A stretch of DNA of 64,000 nucleotides, from positions 131,709,875 through 131,773,874 of the forward strand of contig CM034546.1 in NCBI GenBank assembly GCA_020055645.1. Direction: 5' to 3'. Source of the stretch: Tomocerus qinae. Its lineage: Eukaryota; Arthropoda; Collembola; Entomobryomorpha; Tomoceridae. Below the pieces are notes generated by a model. It was not told where the DNA came from and did not search any database. It saw only the letters and a list, made by a program, of their open reading frames with translations. Position 1 is the stretch's first letter; each line of letters opens with the position of its first letter. Shown here in pieces: positions 48,701-60,738 of this stretch. The position numbers and the translations under genes are program-made.

Positions 48701-51351
48701 TTCAAACACAAATTTCAAATAGGTGTAGTGTAGCACGAGTTAGAGACTTCCAACCCCATTTCCATGCAGGTGTACAATGAGTGGGAGGCGTCCAACATTA
48801 ATTCCACATAGGTGTAGTATGGGGGCACTTCCAAGACAATTTCCAAGTAGATGTAGCATAAGTGAAAGATTTCTAACACCAATTCCAAATAGGTGTACAA
48901 TGAGTGGGAGACCTCCAAGTCCAGTCTTCCGAGTAATATAGTCTTAAGTTCAAAATATAAATTAGGACCAAAAACTTGCCATTCAACAGTTGTGAGAATT
49001 GCTTCTGATTTACCACAGATTGTGATGGCATTTATCCAAATTAACTTCAGACATCTTGATAGTTCCGATCCGATTTTATATTACATTACAATAGTCCGAG
49101 TTTATACAATCTACTTAAGTTCAAAAAAGTTAATTGGACCAATTGCTTTTTTCCCCTTCAACAGTTATGTGATGCCATCCATGGTAAACCATTTTGGAAT
49201 ATAATGTTGGAAGTCTCCCACTCATTTTCTGCTGCACATTTTCGGCAATAGGGTTGGAAATTTTCCACTCATGCTACACATTTTGAATGTGATAGTCGAG
49301 GAATCATACGTTTCCATACACCCGAACTGCTATAAAGTTTAATGTTGGGCCATAAAGGTATCTCACAATTGATTTCTGGTCACCAGTTGAACTGAAGCTC
49401 AGTAAATGGAGGTATAGAATTATAAACTAATAAAGCCTGAAAATACTGTTTCCATTTACTGAGCTTCAGTTCAACTGGTGACCAGAAATCAATTGTGAGA
49501 TACCTTTATTCATGGTCTGTCGGCTATCCTAACTTGCGACTTCTGGTGTCCACCGAACTTTGTAAAATTTGACGGCTATTTGGTATCTCGTCGTTTTTGT
49601 CTAGAAATCTTACTTATGTTTTGATTGTGCATTTTATTAATTGGAAATGTGTACATATTTTTTCCTAAGATCCTGAGTTTAGAGAATATGTTTGCTCCAA
49701 GAAACGAATTTTATATCGCTCCAGGAATAGATGGAGGCTTTGTGCTTAAGGTAAGAATTTAACACTTACTTGAAAAATGTCTAAGAAAAACAAAATTGTT
49801 TTGTTTTAAGCTATTGAGCTCTCCTTTTTTTATTACCGCGTTCTAGCCCAACAGACCAGTTGGCTATTCACGCAGCGCCCTAGTAGTGTCTCGCCAATAG
49901 GGCGCTGCGTAATTAGCCAAGTGGTCTCCTTTTTCTGAACTTGAAGAATAATTTACATTTTTTTGGTGGGAGCAGGGTCTCGGTTGTAGGTGATTGATTG
50001 ATATTCAAATTGATTGACTTCCCAGACAATATTCCCACCACAGAAGTGTTTATTCTTCAAGTTCAGAGCAGTAGGATTAGAATGCGGTAATAAAATATGG
50101 GGCCTATTCACAAAACTTATATAATATGATAGTAATGTAACTTTCAAGTCACCTTAGTGCCACAATGCCGAGGTTGACATGACACATGTAAAAAGCCGAG
50201 ATTATGACGTCATAGTTCAGGCTGACCTTTTACAGGCTTGACCCATTCTCACAATTTTAACCCTTAGTAAGTTTACCGATTTGATCTGTTTTTCACACTT
50301 CTATGGAAACAGTCTTAGCGATGATATCCAAAATGATTTTCTCATGTCACATGTGAACAGTGCATAAGTCAGTGAGCAGTGAGTTATTTTCAGTTTTGAG
50401 AATGTCTTACGGGCGACGGCTCTGATCCTCGAATTTTCCAGTAATGGGCAGCATTTTGGACGTATTCAGTCCGTTGACAAAGCCAACATACTGTTAAGGG
50501 CTACTATTACTCTTCCTATTACTATCATCATCACGATTTGGAATGTTATTATCAGTTGATTTTCAATGTAATAAAAAATGTTTCCAATGTGACATGACGT
50601 CACCAAGCATGATGATAATAGGAATAAGATGAGTCTAAACAGTCTAAAGTGGCCTTTAGCGGTAATAAAATGGCAAGAGCGATACGATCACCTTTCTTTG
50701 AGAGTGCAATACTCCGCCATTATGGTACTAAGGTGTGATACTTGACTGTGGGCCATTTCGATTCAGGAGCACGGAAAAACAGCAGGTGAAAGGTCCTTAT
50801 TTTCTAGACCCGAAAGTCAAAGTAACATTAGCCGAAGGTTGGGAGACAATAACATACAGTTTCCAGTTTAAGAAATAGGACTCCGGTAACATGCGGGCAA
50901 CCATATACGTCACCTGTTTATTTAGTATAACAGAAATGATAAAAATCGAGTTTTCAATTTTTTTAATTCGTTTCTTTATGTCTGTTGCCCGCTATGTATT
51001 AAACAGGTGGCGTATAATATGGTTCCCCTTATATGTTAACGGAGTCCTACACCTTGGAGACTGGAAACTGTATGTTATGTCCCCTAACCTTCGGTTACGT
51101 TTTACTTTGACTTTCGGGTCTAGAAAAAGGGACCTTTCACCTGCTGTTTTTCCGTGTTCAGGAGTATGGTACACAGGCCACCACATTAGAAAATATTCAA
51201 ACAAGTTTTACTTAATTATTTGCAGTTTTGGGCATTTGTGTTTACGTATTGGGTTTACCTGGTTCAGTTTTCTCCGGATCACTTGCAAAAGACCATAGTT
51301 AATGTGTGCAATCCTCAAGGAGTTTGTGTTGAATTAAGACTAGCCAGGTAA
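45727..51351 (+). CDS. Gustatory-receptor-like seven-transmembrane protein
   Basis: Exons 45727-46040, 46135-46634, 46718-46980, 49670-49750, 51226-51351; 1284 nt, 427 residues, the usual length for insect-type gustatory receptors. The N-terminal part reads QPLFACMKVSGRMPL then KFSLDRRSLHFK, followed by a first membrane helix (FIIGLMAILLLVGTVVVF). Further helices follow (MMYIIAWSLAIILG, GLNLVYSLLVIILF, LLHLYVVFC). The last two exons give FAPRNEFYIAPGIDGGFVLK and FWAFVFTYWVYLVQFSP, matching the TY-x(5)-QF signature of the family's last helix. Family role: a ligand-gated cation channel in chemosensory neurons, inverted topology with the N-terminus inside. About 26 residues extend past the QF motif, slightly long. 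The start is uncertain: the ATG at 45727 gives an extra hydrophobic Cys-rich leader, while the in-frame ATG at 45820 would start just before the conserved region. Introns 3 (2.7 kb) and 4 (1.5 kb) are packed with repeats. Confidence 0.8.
47294..47693. mobile_element. TIR element, 400 bp, in the receptor's third intron
   Basis: Ends ATGGCGGTTCTCCCAATCT and AGATCGGTAGAACCGCCAAT are inverted. The middle contains a block (GGGCGACAGCTATGATCTCG ... CCGTTGACAAAGTCAACAT) that recurs at 50405-50490. Non-coding. Confidence 0.65.
48480..48915. repeat. 42-bp minisatellite, about ten degenerate copies
   Basis: Unit of about 42 bp with CTTCCAACACCAATCCCAAA, TAGGTGTAGCATGAG and a G-run. Divergent copies, some with length change. 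A piece in opposite orientation occurs around 49205-49290. The apparent minus-strand open frames here are periodic translations of the repeat. Confidence 0.8.
49352..49509. repeat. Perfect 59-bp inverted repeat with 40-bp loop
   Basis: Arms 49352-49410 and 49451-49509 are exact reverse complements over 59 bp as read; the left arm begins ATAAAGGTATCTCACAATTG. It sits inside the third intron of the receptor gene. The perfect match suggests a recent origin or ongoing correction between arms. Confidence 0.9.
49827..50095. mobile_element. Nested hairpin element with TTATTACCGC ends
   Basis: Outer arms TTTTATTACCGCGTTCTAG and AGAATGCGGTAATAAAA. Inside are two more hairpins: GCAGCGCCCTA / TAGGGCGCTGC near 49873-49910 and CTGAACTTGAAGAATAA / TTATTCTTCAAGTTCAG near 49934-50067. 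A GCGGTAATAAAA end also appears at about 50658. Confidence 0.7.
50141..50747. mobile_element. TIR element, family C, long copy
   Basis: About 607 bp in the receptor's fourth intron. The left end CTTTCAAGTCACCTTAGTGC pairs with a right end around GGTACTAAGGTGTGATACTT. The left part matches the short relative at 44735-44861, including the GATTATGACGTCATAG segment. No transposase. Confidence 0.65.
50768..51157. mobile_element. Foldback element, about 390 bp, with arms of about 110 bp
   Basis: Inverted arms start ACGGAAAAACAGCAGGTGAA and end with its complement; inside them lies CTAGACCCGAAAGTCAAAGT / ACTTTGACTTTCGGGTCTAG. It lies 70 bp before the last exon of the receptor gene. Open frames on both strands here are the two arms. 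Confidence 0.75.
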
Positions 51352-52215
51352 ATGTTACAATGCACTAAACGCGTATAGATTATAATTATTAACTGCAGTT
51401 TAGCCGTAGTTAGTATTGGTAGTATTACTGTTGTAATTATCAATTCGCGACTTTATTCAAATAATAACCGCAGTGAAAATCACTTCTGATGTAGGCTCGA
51501 TATTAGATTAATTAAATAATAGGCAAACTGATCAATTGTCTGTGTTAAGCACGTATCAAATAGGGGCCTTCCCTAAATCTGAGAAAAGGAAGAATTTCTT
51601 TCTGAAAATTGAAAAAAAAGTTCCCCGCTTCCCTCTCATGTGTCTAATTTTTGCCATTATCTTTGGTTGCGCTTGCGCTCCCTTGACCAATTTTCTGGTT
51701 ACAAGCCCTGTAAGTCAACTGGCACAATATTTAGATTTCCTTTATATTCCGCTTTAGTCCAGTCCAGAGACATGACGCGACGCTAGCTATTACCAAAGCC
51801 TCTGCCTTCTGCTTCAGGCCTTGTCCAACTATACAAATACAGTTTAGCTGGGCGACTCTAGCGACTGAAGCGCCCTAGACATGAAATTGTTAGCCAGTTG
51901 CGCCAGAATATACAAACACGCAAATCAAGATGTGAGCGGAGTGCAAGTTGGTAGTGTTCTATTGTATAGATTTACTTCACTATTTTGTACAGAATTAGTT
52001 CTCACTTCCTACCAACTATATTCATATGCCCATGCCAGTGTCGCTGATAGGCAATGGCAATTATCCAAAGCAAGATAAACGATAAACCTCAAAACCTCTA
52101 TTATTCATTGAGTTGAATGTAAAAAATGGAATTTATTAATGATTATGGAGTTGGTATTGGATTGGAGTTTAATTTTTAATTTTTTTTTGTTTTCATTACA
52201 TCTGTGATTGAAAAG
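51352..52215. other. Intergenic, contains a candidate signal-peptide exon
   Basis: No complete gene. The stretch 51638-51709 is a possible first exon of the next gene and is listed separately. The rest shows no support for coding sequence. Confidence 0.4.
51638..51709 (+). other. Candidate signal-peptide exon
   Basis: ATG at 51638 opens MCLIFAIIFGCACAPLTNF and runs to a consensus donor (CCT|GTAAGT) at 51709/51710, phase 0. It looks like a secretion signal and sits where the 5' end of the secreted Cys-rich gene is missing. The next recognisable exon needs phase 2, so if the two belong together at least one small exon was missed. Confidence 0.35.
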
Positions 52216-55200
52216 TTGGTCCCCAACTACAATTCAAATTCTTAATGATCTTAAAATAACGCCCATTACAACAAAACCAACTACACCGACTACAACAACT
52301 GTGGTTGAACTTGCACCATGCTATGGAGACATTAGCAAAATGAATTCAACCAATTTGGACAGATATTCGGGAATAGAAATACCAGTTGAAGCATACAAGA
52401 AATGCCGAGGTCCGAGAGGATTATTAGATATTCGTATACCTCTGCTTTTTGACGACACGATGAATCCAATTCCTCCTTTCCAAAATTCTTTATTTGAAGA
52501 TGTTCAATGCTCAAGTGGTGATGGTCCTTACACTTATATATCACCAAAACAAGGAAATATCAGAAATTGTCATGGCGATCTGGTAAACATTGCGAAAATT
52601 CAAATGGAACGAGATGATTGTGGGAATTTACCAAGTGAGTAAACTATTTTCGGATTCACAATTTGAGGACCATAGATGCAGTTCTGTTGTTCTAATTCGG
52701 CCATGGGATTGGTTGATATTTTTCAAAATTTGACACTTTATTGGTTATTTCCATGGTGAGAATACGGTTCTAGGTTATTTTGGCAAAAGTCAATTTGGCA
52801 AAAAAAATGTTTTTAAAAGTCGGATAATTTGGCAAAACGCTGTGGATAATTAGGCAAAATGTGTTGTTTCTGTTCAAGTTACATTTATTATAGCTTTGCA
52901 TGTCAATAAAAACAAACATTATCATTATCAAGTCATAGGTAATCATGATGACGTAGTCAAATAGGCAGAAGTATTTAGTATCTTTGGAATATCATTAATA
53001 AGTCATATAAGTGCAAAGTTGATAAGCAAGCTTAGTTAAAATGATGGTAAAATAGTAAAATTATTTCAAGCTCATTACAACGATTATTATAAATTTTCAA
53101 AAGGGAAACCTCTTGATTCCATATATATTTTCGGGTGGTTTTTTAATTCTACTGTTTATTTTAGCATACAATAACATCCTTCGTATATTGGGAAGGCATT
53201 TCCATCATTCCATCCCTCCAACCTTTACGGCCACAATTAAACACTCCTTGTTTTTCAATTAACGATGCAGTACAAATCTCCCTTTGGGTACTGTACCAAT
53301 ATTTCTTCTGTCCACAAGTGTTTCGCAAACTATAAGAATATCCATTACGATCAGTGTACAAAATACCATTTACCACTTACCAGTGGTAAGTGGTTTTTAA
53401 TGGTATTTAACGTTAAATACCACTACCTAAAAAGTAGTGGTAAGTAGTATAAGTGGTAAAAATTGTAAAAAATAGTTTCATTTAAATTTTGAATAACATT
53501 CGGTGCCAAAGTATGAAAAAGCTTAGCAGATGATCATTGTTGTCACAAATTGATAAGTGTTTATCAATCAGTGTTGGATTCAACCAAGGGGAGCACTAAC
53601 AATCAGTGTTCCATTTTAGCCGGCTAACAAGCATTTTGGCCAGCCGGCTAGCCATTTTAGCCGGCCGGCTGGTTAAAATGGCCGGTCTCCGAACCCTATA
53701 GTTCGATTTTAGCCGGCTAACAAGCATTTTGGCCAGCCGGCTAGCCATTTTAGCCAGCCGGCTAGCCATTTTAGCCAGCCGGCTAGCCATTTTAGCCGGC
53801 CGGCTTGTTAAAATGGCCGGTCACGGAACACTGCTAACAACCCTTGCCGATTGAGAAATTAATTGCAATTAAATTGACACATATTGTTATGAATTTTAAA
53901 TGGGCGAAACCAAATGCAATCTTGGTTTTAGTAACATTTAAAAAAATAAATTTCGGGGTACAATCCAATAAATAAGATTAATTTAAATAATTAAGGGGGT
54001 CATTGGAAATATTTCATAAAATATAAAGTTTTAAAACTTATTTTGGGAAGTCTAGTGTATTTGTACTAATCCGTCTAATGAATCGCTAAAATTTACCATT
54101 TTTACCATTAAATGCATTTTTACCACTGTGATGGTAAAAAAGCCTAAAAAGTGGTAAATTTTGCACACTGATTATGAGCCCACTTATGCGTTACTTTGGT
54201 CAGCGTTTGGGAAACGTACTTTAATGTTGACTCGGCCATTCCTCAGAAGAAACTGAGATGTGAGTGATAAATGAGTGATACAAATTAGAATGTATTATGT
54301 ATTAACATGCACAGCCATCTCATTAAGTACTGAACCCAGCATAAAACATATCTTATATGTCCTGCAACGTCTTAAACATTACTTAAACCGTCTTTTGCCA
54401 AATTATCCAACTCGTTTTGTCAAATTATCCACAGTGGTCAATTTGAAAAAAAATATTTGTTTGCCAAAATGGCGTTTGCCAAATTGACCTACCACCGAGA
54501 ATACTATAGGTGACAGTTAGTTTTTGAAAAGGGATGCATTTCATAGCTTATTATCACAGCGAGCAAATTTTTTTTCCAAAGTAGCAAAAAATTTCGCCCT
54601 CCGCGCGATTATTTGCTGTTTTTAGGATATTTTTATACTCATTATCGTCGAAAAATGCCAAAAATTTTCATTAGCCCCATCCGAAACTCAGTTCTGTATA
54701 CGTACTTGACCGTAATGCCCCCACCCTCAATACGGGCTGGTGTATAAAATCATGAAATAGAAAATTAAAAATGTCCTTTATATGTACATCAAACCTATAG
54801 TAATAATTTTAATTGCACTTCTATTCCAGTAAAAACACTCCATCGTTGGGAAGGATTTGAAACACCAATTTTGCATTTCCAAATTTTGGAGACTGCTGAA
54901 AAAAAATACGTTGCCTGCTGCTACGAATATCATGGCCTTAAAGTTAATTCTAAAAGACGGGATACAAGTCGCATATTAAATCTCCAAACTCTATTTTGTA
55001 ATGTAATACCGAACGATTTTAAAAAGAGATGCGATTTACGTACCAACAGCACAGTAGATAAAAGGACAAATCTAAAGTACTCAACAACTTATTTATTCGA
55101 CAAAAGATATAAAATTGTTGGTCGACCAAAAAAGATACTGGATAATTGTATCTGTAGTGACGTTTCTGTAACAAGCGTTGAGTCTACAGCAGCTTATGCA

Positions 55201-56111
55201 GCTTGTGATGACCTAACCACATCATTTCATCCCAGAAATCAAAACACAGGATCAGGATCAGAAGGAGCAGCCGACCTATCTGAGTGTGTAAACATCAACG
55301 GCCAACGTTTTTACTACCCCATGTTGTATAATGACTTTGGGTTGTATGTTCAACCATTTAAAAACGATCCACCACACATTACTTGCCAACCAATGGGTGA
55401 TAATTCACCTTTGTTAACTGACACTTCAATGGGGTATTTAGAAGATGTTATTTCTTTCGGTGTCCCACCTCATGACAAAATTTACAATCACGGCGGAGAG
55501 AAAATATCAGTAAAGGGCCTTGGTACGAATAATTTTTATAATCAAACTGTAACGCATCAATACTTAATACATATAATAATTCTTTAAAATGAAAATTATG
55601 ACTCGCAGATACAATTGTTACGGACGATTGTGGCAACCTTCAGCTGCAATATAAATATACAAGTTTTGATGTTAGATCCCCAGTCAAATTAGTTATGTTA
55701 AAAGCAGATGTAACTGGATTCCAAGATAAATTAATGTGCTGCTTCGACTACAATTCCTTAGCTGATGGGGGAAGTGACTTCAGACCAGTTTCAATAGATG
55801 ATGAACTTGTCGACAAATATTGCAATGTACCAACTGTGTCCAAGTTTACGACCCAGTGTGGTACTAAATTAATGAGAGCTTACAGGCCAGTGGAGGAAGC
55901 TTTTGTCGCCAAATTTCCTAACTTTCCAATTTCCGGTGCAATATCTGATCAACAGAGAACCGAATGGACAAAATGCATATGTATCAAATCTAGGGAGTAT
56001 GCTTTAAAAGAACCCAGTGTAAAGAGTGAACTCATTAGTGATTGCACGAGGCTTATGAAAGAAGTAGGACCACCCTTTTCGACCATCGAATGGGAACCTC
56101 CTGTCGGTTAA
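52216..56111 (+). CDS. Secreted-type Cys-rich protein of unknown family, 5' end unresolved
   Basis: I do not recognise the family. Exons 52216-52634, 54830-55522 and 55609-56111 join in phase (1, 1) and end at TAA 56109-56111, giving about 538 residues. The sequence starts with a Thr/Pro-rich stretch (TTKPTTPTTTT), typical of an extracellular linker, then has about 25 Cys. There are two related DDCGNL segments (end of the first exon, start of the last), so it may consist of repeated modules. Paired Cys such as YVACCYEY and KLMCCFDY support this: both follow an aromatic-rich strand and are followed by similar tails. No membrane helix was seen. The acceptor at 52215 needs a phase-2 upstream exon, not found; the signal-peptide candidate at 51638-51709 is phase 0. 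The 3' end of the second exon has another donor at 55549, but only 55522 keeps the frame. Confidence 0.65.
52772..54497. mobile_element. 1.7-kb element with TTTGGCAAA subterminal repeats
   Basis: Lies in the first long intron of the Cys-rich gene. The left end repeats TTTGGCAAAA several times (52790-52862), and the right end has the complement TTTTGCCAAATTATCC / GCCAAATTGACC (54397-54495). The interior has no transposase but holds a TACCACTT / AAGTGGTA hairpin block (53365-53460) and a GC-rich 21-bp minisatellite. The boundaries are approximate. Confidence 0.55.
53618..53835. repeat. GC-rich 21-bp minisatellite within a palindrome
   Basis: Unit CCATTTTAGCCAGCCGGCTAG (written here as CCATTTTAGCCAGCCGGCTA plus G), three clean copies and several variants. 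The flanks GGCCGGTCTCCGAAC and GGCCGGTCACGGAAC are direct relatives, and CCGGCCGGC centres make the block strongly self-complementary. It stands out from the AT-rich surroundings. Confidence 0.8.
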
Positions 56112-58100
56112 CACTAAGATGCCGATAACAAGAAAGTGTTTAAGCGGGGGAGTCGATGTCTTCACTATATCAGCCACCCTTTATCATGAACCGACCCTGT
56201 ATGACTATAAAGGGTCATTAGTTGACGATCTCATTCCCACTAGTAGCTGAATATAATGAATTAAAAAATTAAGTTATGTGTCATGTAAAGTATAGCTTCC
56301 AAAAAATGTTACCGCCAAAAATATTTTATAAGTGTGAAATAGTGTAACTGCCATAAATGTTGCAGTCAAAAATAATTTCAGTCTTTTGTAACCGCCACGA
56401 TCCACTTCCTAAACTCCAGCCGATATATCGAAGGTAGGTAAAATTTTAGATTGAAAATATATTTACTATTTTACCTACCTAGGCTTTTACACTGATTATA
56501 TGATTTTAAAATATATTATTTCGTTTATTTAGAACTCTTTAAAACCCTGTATAATATTTTACTGCGTAAAATCTATACAATTAAAATCATTTTGGCCAAC
56601 TGGCGAAGGACTTGTTGTTTACCATTAGCTGTGCCTCCATTATTTCGAAATTTTGAAATATTTCTAAATTAGAAACTAGGTGAGTCAAATCACGAAGGCA
56701 ACCCTTTTAATTTCGAAATATTTCGAAATAAGAATAAAAATATGCTTTTAATTGTAGCGGAAACCCATATAGCTCTACTAACCGAACCACCACATTGGTT
56801 GACAGTGACAATGGTGTGCAATGCTCCAAACGACAAAAGTTTTACACCCAAGTTCCTAATTGAATAGGGCAGGTAGCTGTTTAACCCATGGAGTCTATAG
56901 CAACTTGCAGAATCTTCATTCAATTTGCCCATGCCTACATTTGGATGTAATGGTTAACATTTGCATGTGTTATTTTGAGTATTGCACTGCTGTGCGTGCT
57001 ATCCCATGAAACTATAGTCAAGTAAGGATAGAGTGGAAGTTTACATTTACTCTGTGTTATAACTTTTGTGGTAGAAATCCACGGGAAAGTATGTAGATAT
57101 AACTATAGATTGTAGAGTTTATATATGTAATAATGTTCGCGGGTATTTCTGCCAGTAAAAGTAATAAGCAATGCAATGGAAATTGGCAAGGCAAAATTAT
57201 GACTACACCATAGAGTTGGCATAGAAAGCTCAATTTACTGTAGCCCATGTCAGTCCATCGCTTCAATCTGTCAGATATTTTATGACTTGCACATCCGGTA
57301 AAATATAAGCTAGTTTACATTTAACACTTTTTCATGAAACTCTCCTCACAGTTATTTTGTCCCGAGTTCTTTTAACCTGATTTTCTTGTGTAGTACAGAT
57401 GTGGAATGGCAAATGCATTGGCTTGAAGTTGGGTTGGGTGCATTTTTGATTGTTTATTCTATTTATACTTGTTATGCCATTTATACTTTATATGACTTAA
57501 AAATTAAGTGAAAATTTTATTCTTTTGGAAATATTCGACTGATACAATTACATTAAGCTATGGTATTGTCTCCTTTAATTTAAAAAAAATTTCATCCAAA
57601 TCGGTCGAGTAGTTTCGGAGTAATTTCCCAGTAGCGTTTCGACCTTCGGGGGGTGTGTCCTGAGTAAAGGGGGCGGTACATCGAAAATCGGAAAGAGAAT
57701 TGTCTAAGTTATGAATATTCTACCAGACTGTAGATGCTAGGTTTCAACTACTGTGTAATATTTCTAATTATAGATGGATTAAAGTAGCGAACCTAGTATA
57801 GTTGAGATAACTTCAGTCCTTAACTTCCTCCCTACCTATTAGTAAATACCATCGACCTGATTCTGATTTAAGCGGAACTCAGTATATAACAGTAGTGAAA
57901 AATAAAATAGGCTAACCACCAAACGATGTTGATTTACGGCTTTGGATTTTTTAACCATCTCCGATGGCTAATAAAGATGTTAAAAAAGTATGAAACAGTG
58001 AAACAGAGTATATCCGGAAATAGAAAGTTTGCATTTATTTATTTATTTTATATAAGAAACAGCTTCCTTCCTAGGAAGGTAATTGGTGCTGTTTATGCAC
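56112..58100. other. Intergenic, repeats only
   Basis: 3' UTR of the Cys-rich gene, then AT-rich spacer. 57355-57445 is a half copy of palindromic family B (see 39483-39638). Around 57590-57690 lies AAATCGGTCGAGTAGTTTCG, a widespread type of repeat remnant, with a GGGGGTGTGTCC block. 57890-58060 resembles the TEP upstream flank at 31790-32090. No gene was seen. Confidence 0.5.
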
Positions 58101-58494
58101 TGTCACGAATACCGATTCGTTTCCTAGGTTTCCAGTTGTTTGGAAACAACTTGGAATGTTCCATTTGGCCTAGCCAATGGCAACAAAGTAATTTTGGGAG
58201 AGGAGGAGCATCTTTATATAAATAGAGTTGTCCGAGGGCCATTTTCCCTCAGAAGCATTTCTTCTCTCAGAAGATCTTCTCCTCCTGCTCCCGTTCCGGA
58301 GACAGGCTCTCTCTCTATTTGAGACTCTCGTAGTTCTCTGCCTAAATAGCATCAGCCTATTTATTTGGCATACTACCATCACTGCATACTTTGGTATTGC
58401 ATACTCTTGCACCGCATTCAGTGCACTGCTAAATTCATCAGTAGTTTTAGTTGCCGTGCCGAGGGAACCCGGGAAAAACACATTTTGTGTTACA
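58101..58494. repeat. Left LTR
   Basis: 394 bp, TG...CA ends, near-identical to 60739-61132. It contains a TATATAAATA-like promoter stretch near 58214. Confidence 0.9.
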
Positions 58495-60738
58495 ATTGGG
58501 GGCCGGTCCAACTTGGTTCACGAGCACTAATCTACATATACACTGTTAAAAATATTTTGCTTATACTTCGTACTCGGTAAGTATAGCCGTTCCGTTATAC
58601 TGAGTAGTACGCTTGGATAATTTTAACAGTATTATCGGTGACTGAAGTAAAATATATTATCGGTGAAAACCTAAATGCCTATACTTTGTCAAATACTTTA
58701 CGCCGTCTATTGCTGCTACTGAAGAATATCGATCTGAAAATATACGCATTTACTATTAAATCTGCTAAATCTACTGGAAAATTGAAACTATTGAAAATAA
58801 TGGAAGACCATTATATTTTGAACTGAAAGTTATTCAGTAATTTGAAATATCTACCTGATTTTGATTTGCCAACCGATTACCAGTTTTATAATTCACGGTA
58901 ACCGATTTAAAGTAAATGTTTTTGATGAAATTCACGCCATGGATGCTATGGAAAGGAGAAACTGCCGTCGGAGGGGGAAGAAAACCAACTGCTATGGAAA
59001 ATTGTCATCAAATTTTTACGACCGATTTGACCCAGGAGAAGAAGTTAAATAGTTGATTGGATTCTGAAAACCGGAAAATTTACCAGTAATGTTCCTGCTA
59101 TTCTGTCATTGGAAAAATGCTAACTTTACCGCAAAATTTGTCTCTTCATTGAAATTCTACTACCAGCTTTAAAACAAAATTCAGCACTCACATGTCACTA
59201 GTCAGGATACCATTGATAAGGAGTAAGAAAACCAGTAATAAAACTGCCACCTAGTGAGGGACTAAATAATGAATATACTCTAACCCGTAAAAAACTAGTT
59301 GTCCTACGTGCCAGATAACCGTTGAATCTGTCACTCGTAAATTATTCTATACTGAGAAAAGGGCGTGAAATTCAAAAAAAGTTTTTTAACTTTTACGCGA
59401 CATTAACTTCTCTTTGAGAGAAGCATTGCTGTTCGTTGAGGATGAGCCTTCACCCGTTTAGTTTAATAGCCGTGATCTCTGAAGAAAATCATTTCAACAC
59501 AGAAAGTGCCTTTTATCACGCCATAAGTCAACAACCAGTGGACACTTTATCAAGAGATCCCACTCTTACATTCGACGGGAAGGTCGTAATGAGGAAGGTG
59601 AATCTGCGGGAAATTGAAAGTTCCATTTAATTGGTAACTACCGGGGAAATATACCTTGTCTCTTTTCTTTCCCTGGATTGAAAACAAGAATCTGGACAGG
59701 TTTGCGATGATGTCTTGGAAGTATGTCTAGGATTCAGGGAGGATCGCCATCCGAGGATATATTGAATTCCGTTTTAACCGAAGACGAGTTATGCGGATAC
59801 CTGGGTTTGCCCGTACTAATTTGCTCAATGAACTGGCAATGAATATCTACTTAGACTGGAAAATTGAAATATCTGAGGGTCGATAAACTCCCCGATGACG
59901 AAGATTCAACTAACTATTTACCATGAAAGAATATTGTTAAGATTTTACAAAAAGTTAAGTGGATTCGTCAGACCATGGCTCACGAATCGCAGCAAGTATG
60001 ATTTTGTTTACCATTATCCTGGACACAATCACGGAAACGTTCATGTAACTTTGGCATCTCAAGACGTCTTTAATTTTAATTTATATGCCAACAAACAACG
60101 TTTTTCATGAAATTAAGCAAATATTCATACCAAATCTGGATTTTGGTACCCCTCTTATGTTGTAATTGATCACTACACTTGGAGTTAGAATGAAATCATT
60201 ACTCGCTATAGTATGAACAAAGATTTTAAAGAATTTTGGAAGGAAACCAGGGAAACTTTTAAGGATATTAACCAGGAGGTTGTCGAAGTAAAACAATTAA
60301 ATGCTACAACTTGAAAATTCGAGATGGATTATTGTCGTACGAGAAAGTGGAATAATGTCGAACGAGAAGGATATTTGTCGTACGAGAAAAGATTCTTAGG
60401 ACTACTACCACCTACTAGTGGATTCAATGGATTTAAAACACTGGCCCCAATTTCTGGAGGAGGGGGGAGAATATACCAAAGAGTATCGACACCGGACCAA
60501 GTCTTTTTACTGGAGGAGATTACATCCATTGGAAGTGAAAGTGTTTTTCTATATATTTATTTTCTTGTATTTTCATGTAAAATGTAAATTTGACTTTAAT
60601 GTTAAGTATCTATTTGTCTCGTAATTATTGTTATGTGAATGTTGTAAATCTTGAATTTTGTAAATTGATGTTGTTTGATGATAAAAAATTGAAAAGTTAA
60701 TAAAACCTCCAAGAGAACTCAGTTTGGAGGGGGAGCTG

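Noticed and set aside
48480-48915. Regular 42-bp repeats resembling a CRISPR array
   Set aside because: There are no unique spacers, units are contiguous and degenerate, and the setting is a eukaryotic intron; it is a minisatellite.
50891-51298. 135-codon open frame overlapping the last receptor exon
   Set aside because: It mostly translates the right arm of a foldback element; the true exon (51226-51351) uses another frame and carries the TYWVYLVQF signature.
53596-53790. Open frame with repeated MASRLAK peptides
   Set aside because: A translation of the 21-bp minisatellite with no start context or splice partner.
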